Notes: a model not told the origin generated them from the letters alone. DNA of 13,421 nucleotides from Pseudofrankia asymbiotica (GCF_001983105.1 NZ_MOMC01000016.1:118965-132385); one strand, 5' to 3'; shown: positions 1 to 7,402, numbered from the stretch's first letter. Program-made: numbers and translations.

Positions 1-904
1 CCCCGGCGGCGGCCAGTCGCAGTCGCCGCCGATCGGCCCGGTCGGGCGGGTCTCGGTGCCCGGCATCGAGTCCGTGCTGCGGCCGGTCGAAAGCCGGCAC
101 TGGTTCCTCATCTCCGACCTTGCCGGGCTGCTGCGCGGCCTGCTCACGAACATCTCGCTGTTCACGCTGATCGCGGTCGCTCTGGTGATCCTGAGCGCGG
201 GCGTCCTGTGGCGGACCCCGTTCGGGCTGCGGCTGCGTTCCTGCGGCGAGGAGCCGCACGCCGCGGAGACGCTCGGCGTCAACGTGTACGCCTACAAGTA
301 CGTGGCGGTCACGATCTCCGGTGCGCTGGCCGGCTTCGGTGGGGCATATCTGGCCGAGGTCGCGGCCAACATCTACCGGGAGGGCCAGACCGGCGGCCGC
401 GGCTATATCGGCCTGGCATCGATGATCTTCGGTAACTGGCGGCCCGGCGGGCTCGCCGCCGGCTCCGCGCTCTTCGGCTACGCCGACGCGCTGCAGCTGC
501 GGAACGCGCCGGCCGTGCACGCGCTGCTGCTGGTCGCGGCGGTGCTGCTGGCCGCGACCGGGCTGGTCATGCTGCTGCGGTGGTCGCGGGCCCGCGGCGC
601 CGGCGCCGCGGGTGTGGGTGTGGGTGTGGGCGACCTGGGTGGCGCCAACGGTGACTCCGACGGCAAGGGCACGGTGACAGGGAAGGCCGCCAGGCGTGGT
701 GGACGACGGCGGATCGTGTCGGCCGTCGCCTGCCTCGTGGCGGCCGGCGGGCTGGCCGCCTGGTATGCCGGAACCGATTCGCTGCCCGGCCAGGTCGTCA
801 CCGCCACCCCGTACGTGACCACGCTGCTGGTACTGGGGTTCTCCTCGCAGCGGCTGCGGCCGCCGAAGGCGGACGGCCTCGTCTACCGGCGCGGCGAGGA
901 GTAG
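1..904 (+). CDS. BMP-type nucleoside/sugar ABC transporter permease, 3' part
   Basis: Inner-membrane permease of an ABC importer of the basic membrane protein (BMP)/nucleoside class, COG1079/YufQ-like. The frame is open to the left edge, so the 5' end is missing; the GTG at 56 is internal. The stretch around 215-330 (FGLRLRSCGEEPHAAETLGVNV, then a Gly/Ala-rich SGALAGFGGAYL helix) matches the conserved cytoplasmic loop and following helix of this family. Further hydrophobic segments lie at about 130-210, 405-480, 510-575, 710-765 and 795-840, and the tail (PYVTTLLVLG, RPPKADGLVYRRGEE) is typical of the family's end. An unusual hydrophilic Gly/Val/Arg-rich insert (about 580-710) separates the last segments and contains a hexanucleotide repeat. 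The stop is 8 bases before cdd, which suggests one operon importing nucleosides. The exact substrate cannot be read from sequence; ribose or another sugar is the alternative. Confidence 0.85.
   Translation, partial: PGGGQSQSPPIGPVGRVSVPGIESVLRPVESRHWFLISDLAGLLRGLLTNISLFTLIAVALVILSAGVLWRTPFGLRLRSCGEEPHAAETLGVNVYAYKYVAVTISGALAGFGGAYLAEVAANIYREGQTGGRGYIGLASMIFGNWRPGGLAAGSALFGYADALQLRNAPAVHALLLVAAVLLAATGLVMLLRWSRARGAGAAGVGVGVGDLGGANGDSDGKGTVTGKAARRGGRRRIVSAVACLVAAGGLAAWYAGTDSLPGQVVTATPYVTTLLVLGFSSQRLRPPKADGLVYRRGEE
610..630 (+). repeat. GGTGTG tandem repeat with perfect G-quadruplex pattern
   Basis: Four GGG runs are separated by three identical TGT loops, which is the canonical G3N3 four-run pattern. 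It lies on the coding strand, so the mRNA carries it too. It arises from three tandem GGTGTG units (611-628) encoding alternating Gly-Val in the hydrophilic insert of the permease. Confidence 0.8.
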
Positions 905-912
905 AGGGGGCC

Positions 913-1389
913 ATGGTGAGCAGTGCGTACGTCACCGAACAGATCGTCCAGGAGCTCAAGAGGCTGGCGACCGAGGCCACCGAGTTCGCCTACGCGCCGT
1001 ATTCCAACTTCCAGGTCGGCGCGGCGCTCCTGACCGGGGACGGCCGGTTCTACTCGGGTGCCAACGTGGAGAACCGGTCGTATCCGATGTCGCTCTGCGC
1101 CGAGCGAGCGGCGATCGCGAAGGCGGTCACCGAGAGCAGGGCGGACCTCGAGATCGTCGCCGTCGCCGTCGCCGAGAGCAACCGCGGGCCGTGCGCGCCC
1201 TGTGGGGGCTGCCGGCAGGTCATCTCGGAGTTCGCCAGAGTGGGCGCGCTCCTGATCTACCGGGACGCGCTCGGCGCGTTCAAACAGGTGCCGATCGAGG
1301 AGGCGTTGCCGGACGCGCGGGCCTTTCTCTCCGAGAAGGCACCCCTTTTCTCGGAGACACCGCCGATTTCAGAGACACCGCCGAGCTAG
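913..1389 (+). CDS. cdd: cytidine deaminase
   Basis: Zinc-dependent hydrolytic deaminase converting cytidine and deoxycytidine to uridine and deoxyuridine; cytosolic, pyrimidine salvage. Visible motifs: the FxVGAALL strand near residues 33-40, substrate-binding NVEN at 51-54, C-A-E at 62-64 (zinc ligand C62, catalytic E64) and PCGGC at 96-100 (zinc ligands C97 and C100). This three-cysteine arrangement is that of the small tetrameric CDAs. At 158 residues it is longer than the usual roughly 130; the extra part is a C-terminal tail with a duplicated SETPP motif (about 147-157). The ATG follows a purine-rich GAGGGGG starting at the upstream stop codon; GTG at 916 is an alternative start. It lies between a nucleoside-type permease and a PfkB kinase, a typical salvage context. 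Family assignment is firm. Confidence 0.96.
   Translation: MVSSAYVTEQIVQELKRLATEATEFAYAPYSNFQVGAALLTGDGRFYSGANVENRSYPMSLCAERAAIAKAVTESRADLEIVAVAVAESNRGPCAPCGGCRQVISEFARVGALLIYRDALGAFKQVPIEEALPDARAFLSEKAPLFSETPPISETPPS
1328..1357 (+). other. Strong stem-loop inside the 3' end of cdd
   Basis: TCTCCGAGAA at 1328-1337 is exactly complementary to TTCTCGGAGA at 1348-1357. Two further G-U pairs are possible inside, leaving a loop of about six bases. No T-run follows, so it is not a classical intrinsic terminator. It could stabilise or attenuate the mRNA between cdd and the kinase gene; that role is inference. Confidence 0.6.
1354..1384 (+). repeat. 18-bp tandem duplication in the cdd tail
   Basis: GAGACACCGCCGA occurs at 1354-1366 and again at 1372-1384, an offset of 18 bases, giving two copies of the six-residue unit (F/I)SETPP just before the cdd stop. 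It looks like a recent in-frame duplication that lengthened the C-terminus. Confidence 0.75.
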
Positions 1390-1413
1390 ATGGCCTGGAC
1401 ACGCCAACGGTGA
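1390..1413 (+). other. Possible 7-codon coupling ORF between cdd and the kinase gene
   Basis: An ATG follows directly after the cdd stop (TAG-ATG), reads seven codons (MAWTRQR), and ends in a TGA that overlaps the GTG start of the next gene as GTGA. The layout is that of termination-reinitiation coupling. The next gene has no clear Shine-Dalgarno sequence of its own, which makes coupling plausible. No direct evidence of translation; chance is a real alternative. Confidence 0.3.
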
Positions 1414-2369
1414 GCCGGGCCGAGCCGGGCACGGCGCCGCCGCGACCGATCTCCGATCTGAGAATTGTCGTGGTCGGCTCGTACCACGCCGACTTCCTGA
1501 TCAACACCCCGGTTCTGCCGAACTGGGGTGACGATCTGCGTCCCGATTCGGTCCGGACGGTCCCCGGCGGCAAGGGCCTTAACCAGGCCGTCACCCTCGC
1601 GCGCGCCGGCGCCCAGGTCTGGGCCGTCGGTGTGCTCGGCTCGGACCCCGTCGGGTCGTCGCTGCTCGCGACGCTCGCCGCCGAGGGCATCGACGTGACC
1701 ACGATCGCCCGGCACCCGACCGTGCCGACACCGGTCTGTCTCGTGTTCACCGCGCCCGACGGCCGCAACGCCTTCGTCTGGCGCGTCCCCGACGAGTACG
1801 CGATCATGCCGGAGGTCATCGCCGAGGCGGAGAAGGCCATCCGCGGCGCCGACGCCGTCCTGCTCACCTTCGAGACCCCTGAGGCGATCTCCCGCGTCAG
1901 CGAGATCGCCCGTGCCGCTGGCACCCAGGTCATCGTCAACCCGGCGCCGCGCCCCGCCGACCGTCACGAGCTCGACGCCGTGCGGTGGGATCTCGTCGAC
2001 GTCCTCATCCCGAACGAGGCCGAGGCGCGCGCCCTCCTGCCCGACGACCACCCGGCCCGCGGCGGCCCCGCCGAGCACCTGGCCGAGGCCGTCGGAAGGG
2101 CGCTCGCCATCCCGCTGGTCTGCGTCACCCTCGCCGAGCGAGGCTGCGCGGTCTACGACGGCGCGACGACCCGCGCCTATCCGGCGCACGCCACCGAGGC
2201 CGTCGACACGACCGCCGCCAGCGACGCCTTCACCGCCGTCTTCTCCGCCCGCCATCTCGCGAAGGCGGACCAGGCTGACGCCGTCGACCGGGCACAGTCC
2301 GCCGCCGCACTGACGATCACCCGCCCCGGTGCCTACGACGCCCTTCCCACCCGAGCCGACCTCGCGTGA
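1410..2369 (+). CDS. PfkB/ribokinase-family carbohydrate kinase
   Basis: ATP-dependent cytosolic kinase of the PfkB superfamily, closest in look to ribokinase; 319 residues, a normal family length. It opens with the usual first strand and sugar-site region (RIVVVGSYHADF, residues 18-29). Signature 1 is present as GGKGLNQA at 53-60. The second signature reads VDTTAASDAF at 265-274, with D272 as the predicted catalytic base; the residue before it is Ser where ribokinases have Gly. GTG at 1410 is chosen because the conserved core starts just after it; the frame is open further upstream but only within cdd. The gene begins 20 bases after cdd, so the operon suggests ribose from nucleoside breakdown, or a nucleoside, as substrate. 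The exact substrate is undetermined, so I give no symbol. Confidence 0.88.
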   Translation: MSRAEPGTAPPRPISDLRIVVVGSYHADFLINTPVLPNWGDDLRPDSVRTVPGGKGLNQAVTLARAGAQVWAVGVLGSDPVGSSLLATLAAEGIDVTTIARHPTVPTPVCLVFTAPDGRNAFVWRVPDEYAIMPEVIAEAEKAIRGADAVLLTFETPEAISRVSEIARAAGTQVIVNPAPRPADRHELDAVRWDLVDVLIPNEAEARALLPDDHPARGGPAEHLAEAVGRALAIPLVCVTLAERGCAVYDGATTRAYPAHATEAVDTTAASDAFTAVFSARHLAKADQADAVDRAQSAAALTITRPGAYDALPTRADLA

Positions 2370-2473
2370 CGAATCTGGACGGACGTCGTCGCCGGCGGCC
2401 GGTCGGCGACCTGCCGGACGCCGCCGTGGAGGACGGTGGGGCAGCGGTCCGGTGAACGTGGCGGCGCCGCCGG
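2370..2473. terminator. Convergent intergenic region with GC-rich stem-loops
   Basis: This short gap separates the ends of two convergent genes. GTCGCCG at 2388-2394 pairs exactly with CGGCGAC at 2404-2410 around a nine-base loop. A perfect 12-base palindrome (GGCGGCGCCGCC) lies at 2460-2471, close to the minus-strand stop. Neither has a T-run. A bidirectional, U-tract-poor terminator, as is common in actinomycetes, is possible but unproven. Confidence 0.3.
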
Positions 2474-3424
2474 TCAGGAAGTCGGCCGTCGTGGTGTTGC
2501 CCTGGCGGGGAGCCGGGCGGCGTGGGCGCGGGCCTCGTGGGCATCCTCTGGACGGTTCAGGGCGGACAGGATGTCGGCGCGTAGGCTGTGGGCCGCGACG
2601 TCGAGCGGGAGCGTACGCAGCGCCTCGTCGACGGCGACGAGGGCGCCGTCGGGCTGGCCCAGGCGCAGCAGGCACCGGGCGCGGATCTGCTGCCCTCCGG
2701 CCCACAGCCGCGGGTCGGCGACGCTGCGCGATACCCGGCCCAGGGCGGCCAGCGCCTCGGTGTGCCGTCCAACGTCGGCCAGTACCCCGGCCCGGCCGAG
2801 ATGCGCCGGCCAGCAGCGCGGGTCCACCTGGACAGCGCGGTCGAAGGAGACCAGCGCGGCGGCGGGCCGGTCCTGCCGGGTGAGCACCTGCGCCCGGCGC
2901 AGATGGCCGTCGGGAAGCTGGGGGCGCAGGGCCAGGTAGCGGTCGAGGGCGGTCAGCGCGTCGTCAGGCCGTCCCAGGTCGTCGAGCGTCACCGCCAGGT
3001 TGAACCAGGCGGGCGCGTGCGTCGGATCGGCGCGGACAGCCTGCTCGAACCCGGCGAGGGCCTTCTCCAGACGGGCGCCCGCGACGTGCAGCCGGCTCTG
3101 CTCCATGTTGACCTTGACGGTCGCCTGCACCGACTGGCCGCCGACCGGGGCGAGGCTGGTCAAGGGCACGCGGCCGCCGTCGAACAGCGCCGAGTCAATG
3201 TCGGCCTCGCGCAGCTCACCGCCGCACCGGGTGCACCGGGGCCGGTGGAAAAGGCCGTCCATCGCCTCCGCGCAGCGCTCGCAGAATGGCGCCCCACAGC
3301 CCGCACAGGTCAGGAAGAAGTAGGCGAAGCCCTCGGGGTCGGCCAGTGCTGCCGGGTTTCCGCCAGCAAGGACGGAGACCGAAATCCTGCGCCCGCAGTC
3401 CGGATGGGCGCACAATAGAATCAC
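2474..3424 (-). CDS. TPR protein with N-terminal cysteine-rich zinc-binding domain
   Basis: 316-residue predicted cytosolic adaptor. The N-terminal 70 residues contain paired cysteines C5/C10, C40/C43, C48/C51 and C64/C67, plus H7 and H60: enough ligands for two zinc ions, in an order resembling a cross-brace (RING/FYVE-like) fold. From about residue 90 to 300 there are roughly six tetratricopeptide repeats, recognisable from AWFNLAVTLDDLGRPDDAL and similar A/L/G/P spacing, so the role is probably protein binding. The GTG start is chosen because AGGGAG lies six bases before it and it precedes the first cysteine pair. The frame is open further upstream, but a longer form would run into the divergent kinase gene. 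It shares a 69-base divergent promoter region with that kinase, suggesting the same system. No enzymatic motif seen; the exact role is unknown. Confidence 0.85.
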   Translation of the reverse strand: MILLCAHPDCGRRISVSVLAGGNPAALADPEGFAYFFLTCAGCGAPFCERCAEAMDGLFHRPRCTRCGGELREADIDSALFDGGRVPLTSLAPVGGQSVQATVKVNMEQSRLHVAGARLEKALAGFEQAVRADPTHAPAWFNLAVTLDDLGRPDDALTALDRYLALRPQLPDGHLRRAQVLTRQDRPAAALVSFDRAVQVDPRCWPAHLGRAGVLADVGRHTEALAALGRVSRSVADPRLWAGGQQIRARCLLRLGQPDGALVAVDEALRTLPLDVAAHSLRADILSALNRPEDAHEARAHAARLPARATPRRPTS

Positions 3425-3493
3425 CTGGCACTCCCTGGGTCGCCCCGCCTGCAAATAATGGTAGGAGCCGGCCGGGGCCGACGGACGGGGTTC
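3425..3493. promoter_or_regulatory. 69-base divergent promoter region
   Basis: This region must hold the start signals of both the minus-strand TPR gene and the plus-strand kinase. It contains the only A/T-rich patch nearby (CAAATAAT, 3452-3459). AATAAT at 3454-3459 differs from TATAAT at one position on the plus strand; on the minus strand the same patch reads CATTAT. No convincing -35 box was found on either side. The assignment rests on gene layout more than on motifs. Confidence 0.4.
3431..3436 (-). promoter_or_regulatory. Ribosome binding site deciding the GTG start of the TPR gene
   Basis: AGGGAG on the minus strand, six bases before the GTG. It supports the shorter of several in-frame starts. 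Confidence 0.6.
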
Positions 3494-6400
3494 ATGACCG
3501 CTGGACCGAGCTCGCCCGGGGTGCCGAGGGCCAACAGGTCTGGCCGCGGCCGGCCGGCGCTGCGCGACCAGTACGACGTGCTGGGACTTCTCGGCACCGG
3601 CGGGATGGGGACCGTCCACCGGGTGCGGCACCGGGCCTGGAATATCGACCTCGCGATGAAGTCACCCCGGCCGGAGCTGCTCAGCGACGCCAGCAAGCGG
3701 GAGAGCTTCGTCCGCGAGGCCGAGACCTGGGTTTCCCTCGACCTCCATCCGCACGTCGTCACCTGCCACTACGTCCAGACCTTCGACGACACCCCCCGGA
3801 TCTTCGTCGAGCTGGTGGACGGCGGGAGTCTGCATGACCGGATCCAGGACGGCACCCTCTACCGGGGCGGCGCCGACGAGGCGCTGGCCCGCCTGCTCGA
3901 CACGGCGATCCAGTTCTGCTGGGGACTCGACGCCGCGCACCGGCGCGGCCTGGTCCACCAGGACGTCAAGCCTGGCAACGTGATGCTCACCGCCGACGGG
4001 ATCGTGAAGGTCACCGACTTCGGGCTGGCGAAGGCGCTGTCCGAGGTGGGCCCGCAGACCTCCGACCCGCTGGTCCCCGTGCCGGCGCCGTTCGGCCTGG
4101 TCAGCGTCGCCGGCCTGACCCCGGCGTTCTGCTCGCCCGAACAGGCCGCGCGCCTGCCGCTGGATCCACGCACCGACGTCTGGAGCTGGGCCGCCTCGGT
4201 GCTGCTGATGTTCACCGGCCGCCGGACCTGGGCATACGGCCCGCTGGCGGGGCAGGCACTGGAGACCTGCCTGCGCGCCGCGCCCGCGGACCGGGGACGG
4301 CCTGCCGGCGCGGGTGCGCCCGGGCGGGGCCGTGCTCCGGTGGGGCAGCCGCCGGCGATCCCGGACGGCCTGGGCGACGTGCTGGGCCGCTGCCTGCGCG
4401 ACGACCCGGCCGAGCGGCCGGAGAGCATGGCCGAGGTCGCGCAGCTGCTCCTGACCGTCTACCAGCGGGAGCTCGGCAGACCCTGCCCGCACGAGCCCTA
4501 CGCCCCCGTCCGCGGCATGGCCGACGACCTCAACAACCGGGCGCTGTCCTTCCTCGAGCTCGGCCGGGACGACGAGGCGGCCGCGGCCTGGCGGCAGGCC
4601 CTCGACGCCGATCCGAGGCACGCCGCGACCCTCTACAACTTCGGCGTCTACCGCTGGCGCCGGGGTGAGGTGACCGACGAGATGCTGCTCCAGCAGCTGG
4701 CGACGGCCGCCCCGGGCGACGCCGACGACTGGCTGCCGGACTTCCTTCGCGCCCGGGTGCACCTGGAACGCCGCGACCGCCGGAACGCCCGGGTCGCCTT
4801 GGCCCGGGTCAGCGACCAGGCCGAGGAGACCCGGGCCCCGGCGGTGCGGGCCGCCGTCGCCGAGCTCGAGGAGCGGGTCGAGGAGGCCGGTGACTTCCGG
4901 CGGGTCCGGACGGTCGACCGCCAGGCGTTCGTCGAGGCGATGGCGGTGAGCGGGGACGGCGCCCGTACCGTCGTCGCGCTACGGGCGGACGGGCCGGATG
5001 CCGACTCGACCTGGCTGGTCGTGGAGGAGACCAGGTCCGGTCGCGAGGTGGCCAGGATCCCCGCCCTCGGCCATGGCGGCCGGGTGACGGCGGTCGCCGC
5101 CGACCGGGCGGCGACGCTGGCGGTCACCGGGAGCGAGGACGCGACGGCGCGGCTGTGGGACCTGCGCGGCGAGGCCCTGCGCCAGACCGTCGAGCCGGGC
5201 GGGCAGGTCCAGGACCTCTGGCTGAGCCCGGACGGCGAACGCCTGCTGACAGCGACCGACCGGACCCTGGCGGCCTTCGACCTGACCGAACGGCGCCGGC
5301 TGTGGGTGTCACCCGGATCGGACGTCAGCTTCGTGGCGTTCAGCGCGGACGGCAGCCTCGTCGGCTCCGGCGGCTACGAGCAGATCGCGCTGTGGGACGG
5401 CCGGACCGGCCGTTGCCTGACCGAGCTCGACCACGGCTCCGACGCCTTCCGCGGCTTCGGCCTGTCCGGGGACGGCCGGTGGCTCCTCGCGGCCCGGGCG
5501 AGCGGGCGGCTGTCCGTGTGGGACGTCGGGGAGCGCGACTGGAGCCACGCGTTCGCGGGCTCGGGCCGGGAGCTGCGCAATGTCCTGCTCGACCCGACCG
5601 GACGCCACGCGCTCACCAACAGCCACCGCGACCGGGTGCGGCTCTGGGACGTGCCGGCCGGGCGTTGCCTGCGCACGTTCGACGCCCTGCGCCTGAGCGA
5701 CAGCTTCGCCGTGTGGACACCCGACGGGCGCCATGTGCTCTTCCACGGCTCGCGGAGCACGGCCGTCTGGGAGTGCCGGGCCCGGGATGTCACCAGCCCG
5801 TACTGGCCCTCGCGGGTCCGCCCGGGAGCGCCCGCCGTCGCCCGCCGGGCGCGGTCGCTGACCGACCGCGCCGACGCCGCCTGGCAGCTCGGCGACGTGG
5901 CGGGCACACTGGCGGTGGTCCGCCGGCTGCGCGCCCTGCCCGGCCACGCGAACCTCCCCGAGACCGACGAGGCCTGGCGCAAGCTGGGCCTGCGCTGCGA
6001 ACCCGTCACGATCATCGGGGCGAGGCTGCTGCGTGTCCTCGACCACTTCCAGTCGTGGATCCAGGACCTGTCGCTGCACGGGTCGGGGCTGTGGGGCCAC
6101 GCGGTCAGCGGCGACGGCGAGGTTGTCCGCTGGGACCTCGAACGCGGGGAGGTGACCGCCCAGCACCGCCTCACCGGGTCGTACCTCGCTCGGATCGAGC
6201 CCTCGGGCGAACAACTCACCTCGGCCACCTACCAGGGCGACTACACCAGGGTCGCGCTGTCCGCCCGGGCAGGTGAACGCCGCTTCCAGGAAACAGCCGG
6301 GCACGCCGGCCCAGGCGCGCCGCTCGACCTGGCACTGAGCCGTGACGGCCGTTTCGGCGCCGCCGTCTCGTTGGACGTCATCCCGGGCATGGCGCGGGAA

Positions 6401-7363
6401 GGGGGCGCGGAGCGCCGCCTGGTGTGGCTACGGGCCGAGATGCAGCCGTGGGTCCGCGCCGTCCTCGACGAGCTCGACGCCGAGCGCCCCCGCGGCGGCG
6501 CCGTCCTCGTGTGGCACCACGCCACCGGCGCCCGGGTCCGGCGGTACCTCGTGGACCGAGGGCCCCGGGCGGTGGCGCTCAGCGCCGACGGCCGGCTGGC
6601 GGCGGCGGCCGGTGACGAGGCGCTGTGGCTGTGGGACAACGCGACCGGCCGGTCGCTGTGGAGCCTGCGGATGGCACGGGCCCGGTTCCGCCAGGTGGAG
6701 CTGAGCGCCGACGGTCGCTGGCTGCTGGCCGCGGACCATGCCGACCTGGTCCTGCTCGACACCGTGGCGCGCCGCGTCGTGCGCCGGTCCGCGGGGCACG
6801 GCGCCGAGGTCCGCGCGCTGGCGATGGCCGAGGACGGCCGGATCGCCGTCTCCGCGGACCAGGACGGCGAGGTCCGCGTCTGGGACCCGCGCGACGGCCA
6901 GTGCCTGTGGTCGCTGCGCGGCCCGACCGAGGTGACCGCGCTGACACTGAGCGAGGACCGCCGGCGCCTCCTCGTGGGCTACGGCGACGGCGGGCTGCAC
7001 CTGTGGGCGTTCGACTGGGACCTCGCCCCGCCCGACCCGGCCCGCGGCGCCGAGGTCGTGCGCCCCGACCTGGAACAGTTCGTCGCCCTGCATACCGCGG
7101 CCGGATGGGACCCGCGGCCGGGAGCGGCCTACCCACGGCATCCGGAACCCAGCTCCTCGGGAAATCTGACAGACGAGCAGGTCAGGGCATTGTTTACGCG
7201 GCACGGCCGCGCCGCCTACACCGAGATCGACGTGAGAAACCTGCTCACAAGGCTGAGCCGCGCCGGATTCGGATGGATTGCGCCCGACGCCGTTCACCGC
7301 CTCCTGAGGGAGGTCACCGAAACGGCGGCGACGGGCCTGGCCGGGAACGATTACGTCTGTTGA
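3494..7363 (+). CDS. Ser/Thr protein kinase with TPR, two WD40 propeller regions and a C-terminal helical domain
   Basis: 1289-residue predicted kinase-scaffold with no visible membrane segment. Kinase domain, about 27-330: glycine loop GTGGMG (34-39), ATP lysine K56, likely alpha-C glutamate E75, catalytic loop HQDVKPGN (155-162, D157), DFG at 175-177, and SPE in place of APE. HRD is HQD. TPR-like helices follow at about 345-395. WD40 repeats begin near 475, with blade ends at W555, W634, W676, W718 and W759. A helical linker (about 785-850) leads to a second set with W880, W1047, W1130 and W1171. The last 65 residues form a separate, probably helical domain with AGFGW. The ATG at 3494 is preferred over the in-frame ATG at 3458, which has no Shine-Dalgarno and lies in the promoter patch; the signal at 3494 is also weak. 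It likely phosphorylates partners encoded alongside (inference). Confidence 0.93.
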   Translation: MTAGPSSPGVPRANRSGRGRPALRDQYDVLGLLGTGGMGTVHRVRHRAWNIDLAMKSPRPELLSDASKRESFVREAETWVSLDLHPHVVTCHYVQTFDDTPRIFVELVDGGSLHDRIQDGTLYRGGADEALARLLDTAIQFCWGLDAAHRRGLVHQDVKPGNVMLTADGIVKVTDFGLAKALSEVGPQTSDPLVPVPAPFGLVSVAGLTPAFCSPEQAARLPLDPRTDVWSWAASVLLMFTGRRTWAYGPLAGQALETCLRAAPADRGRPAGAGAPGRGRAPVGQPPAIPDGLGDVLGRCLRDDPAERPESMAEVAQLLLTVYQRELGRPCPHEPYAPVRGMADDLNNRALSFLELGRDDEAAAAWRQALDADPRHAATLYNFGVYRWRRGEVTDEMLLQQLATAAPGDADDWLPDFLRARVHLERRDRRNARVALARVSDQAEETRAPAVRAAVAELEERVEEAGDFRRVRTVDRQAFVEAMAVSGDGARTVVALRADGPDADSTWLVVEETRSGREVARIPALGHGGRVTAVAADRAATLAVTGSEDATARLWDLRGEALRQTVEPGGQVQDLWLSPDGERLLTATDRTLAAFDLTERRRLWVSPGSDVSFVAFSADGSLVGSGGYEQIALWDGRTGRCLTELDHGSDAFRGFGLSGDGRWLLAARASGRLSVWDVGERDWSHAFAGSGRELRNVLLDPTGRHALTNSHRDRVRLWDVPAGRCLRTFDALRLSDSFAVWTPDGRHVLFHGSRSTAVWECRARDVTSPYWPSRVRPGAPAVARRARSLTDRADAAWQLGDVAGTLAVVRRLRALPGHANLPETDEAWRKLGLRCEPVTIIGARLLRVLDHFQSWIQDLSLHGSGLWGHAVSGDGEVVRWDLERGEVTAQHRLTGSYLARIEPSGEQLTSATYQGDYTRVALSARAGERRFQETAGHAGPGAPLDLALSRDGRFGAAVSLDVIPGMAREGGAERRLVWLRAEMQPWVRAVLDELDAERPRGGAVLVWHHATGARVRRYLVDRGPRAVALSADGRLAAAAGDEALWLWDNATGRSLWSLRMARARFRQVELSADGRWLLAADHADLVLLDTVARRVVRRSAGHGAEVRALAMAEDGRIAVSADQDGEVRVWDPRDGQCLWSLRGPTEVTALTLSEDRRRLLVGYGDGGLHLWAFDWDLAPPDPARGAEVVRPDLEQFVALHTAAGWDPRPGAAYPRHPEPSSSGNLTDEQVRALFTRHGRAAYTEIDVRNLLTRLSRAGFGWIAPDAVHRLLREVTETAATGLAGNDYVC

Positions 7364-7387
7364 CAGCGCCGTTGCCGAGTGTAAAGG
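7360..7387 (+). promoter_or_regulatory. Candidate promoter of the downstream cluster
   Basis: A perfect TTGACA at 7360-7365 overlaps the kinase stop codon. Sixteen bases later TAAAGG (7382-7387) partly fits the actinomycete -10 consensus TAGRRT. A second weaker pair, TTGTCA at 7404-7409 with CATTTT at 7428-7433, lies downstream. Either could drive the membrane protein and unfoldase genes; the -10 match is poor in both. Confidence 0.35.
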
Positions 7388-7402
7388 GATCGGCCGTTCC
7401 TG

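Noticed and set aside
1191..1409. Upstream extension of the sugar kinase frame into cdd
   Set aside because: Extension residues are out-of-frame translation of cdd. PfkB proteins start close to the strand found just after 1410.
1386..2705. Long minus-strand open frame opposite the sugar kinase
   Set aside because: Arg/Gly/Pro-rich translation without motifs. It is opposite a clear PfkB gene and is a GC-rich antisense shadow.
3425..3631. Longer N-terminus for the minus-strand zinc-TPR protein
   Set aside because: The added residues are low-complexity and overlap the kinase gene; the GTG at 3424 has a well-placed AGGGAG.
4900..7030. Periodic DNA similarity every 120-130 bases
   Set aside because: Explained by WD40 repeats in the protein; not a separate DNA repeat array.
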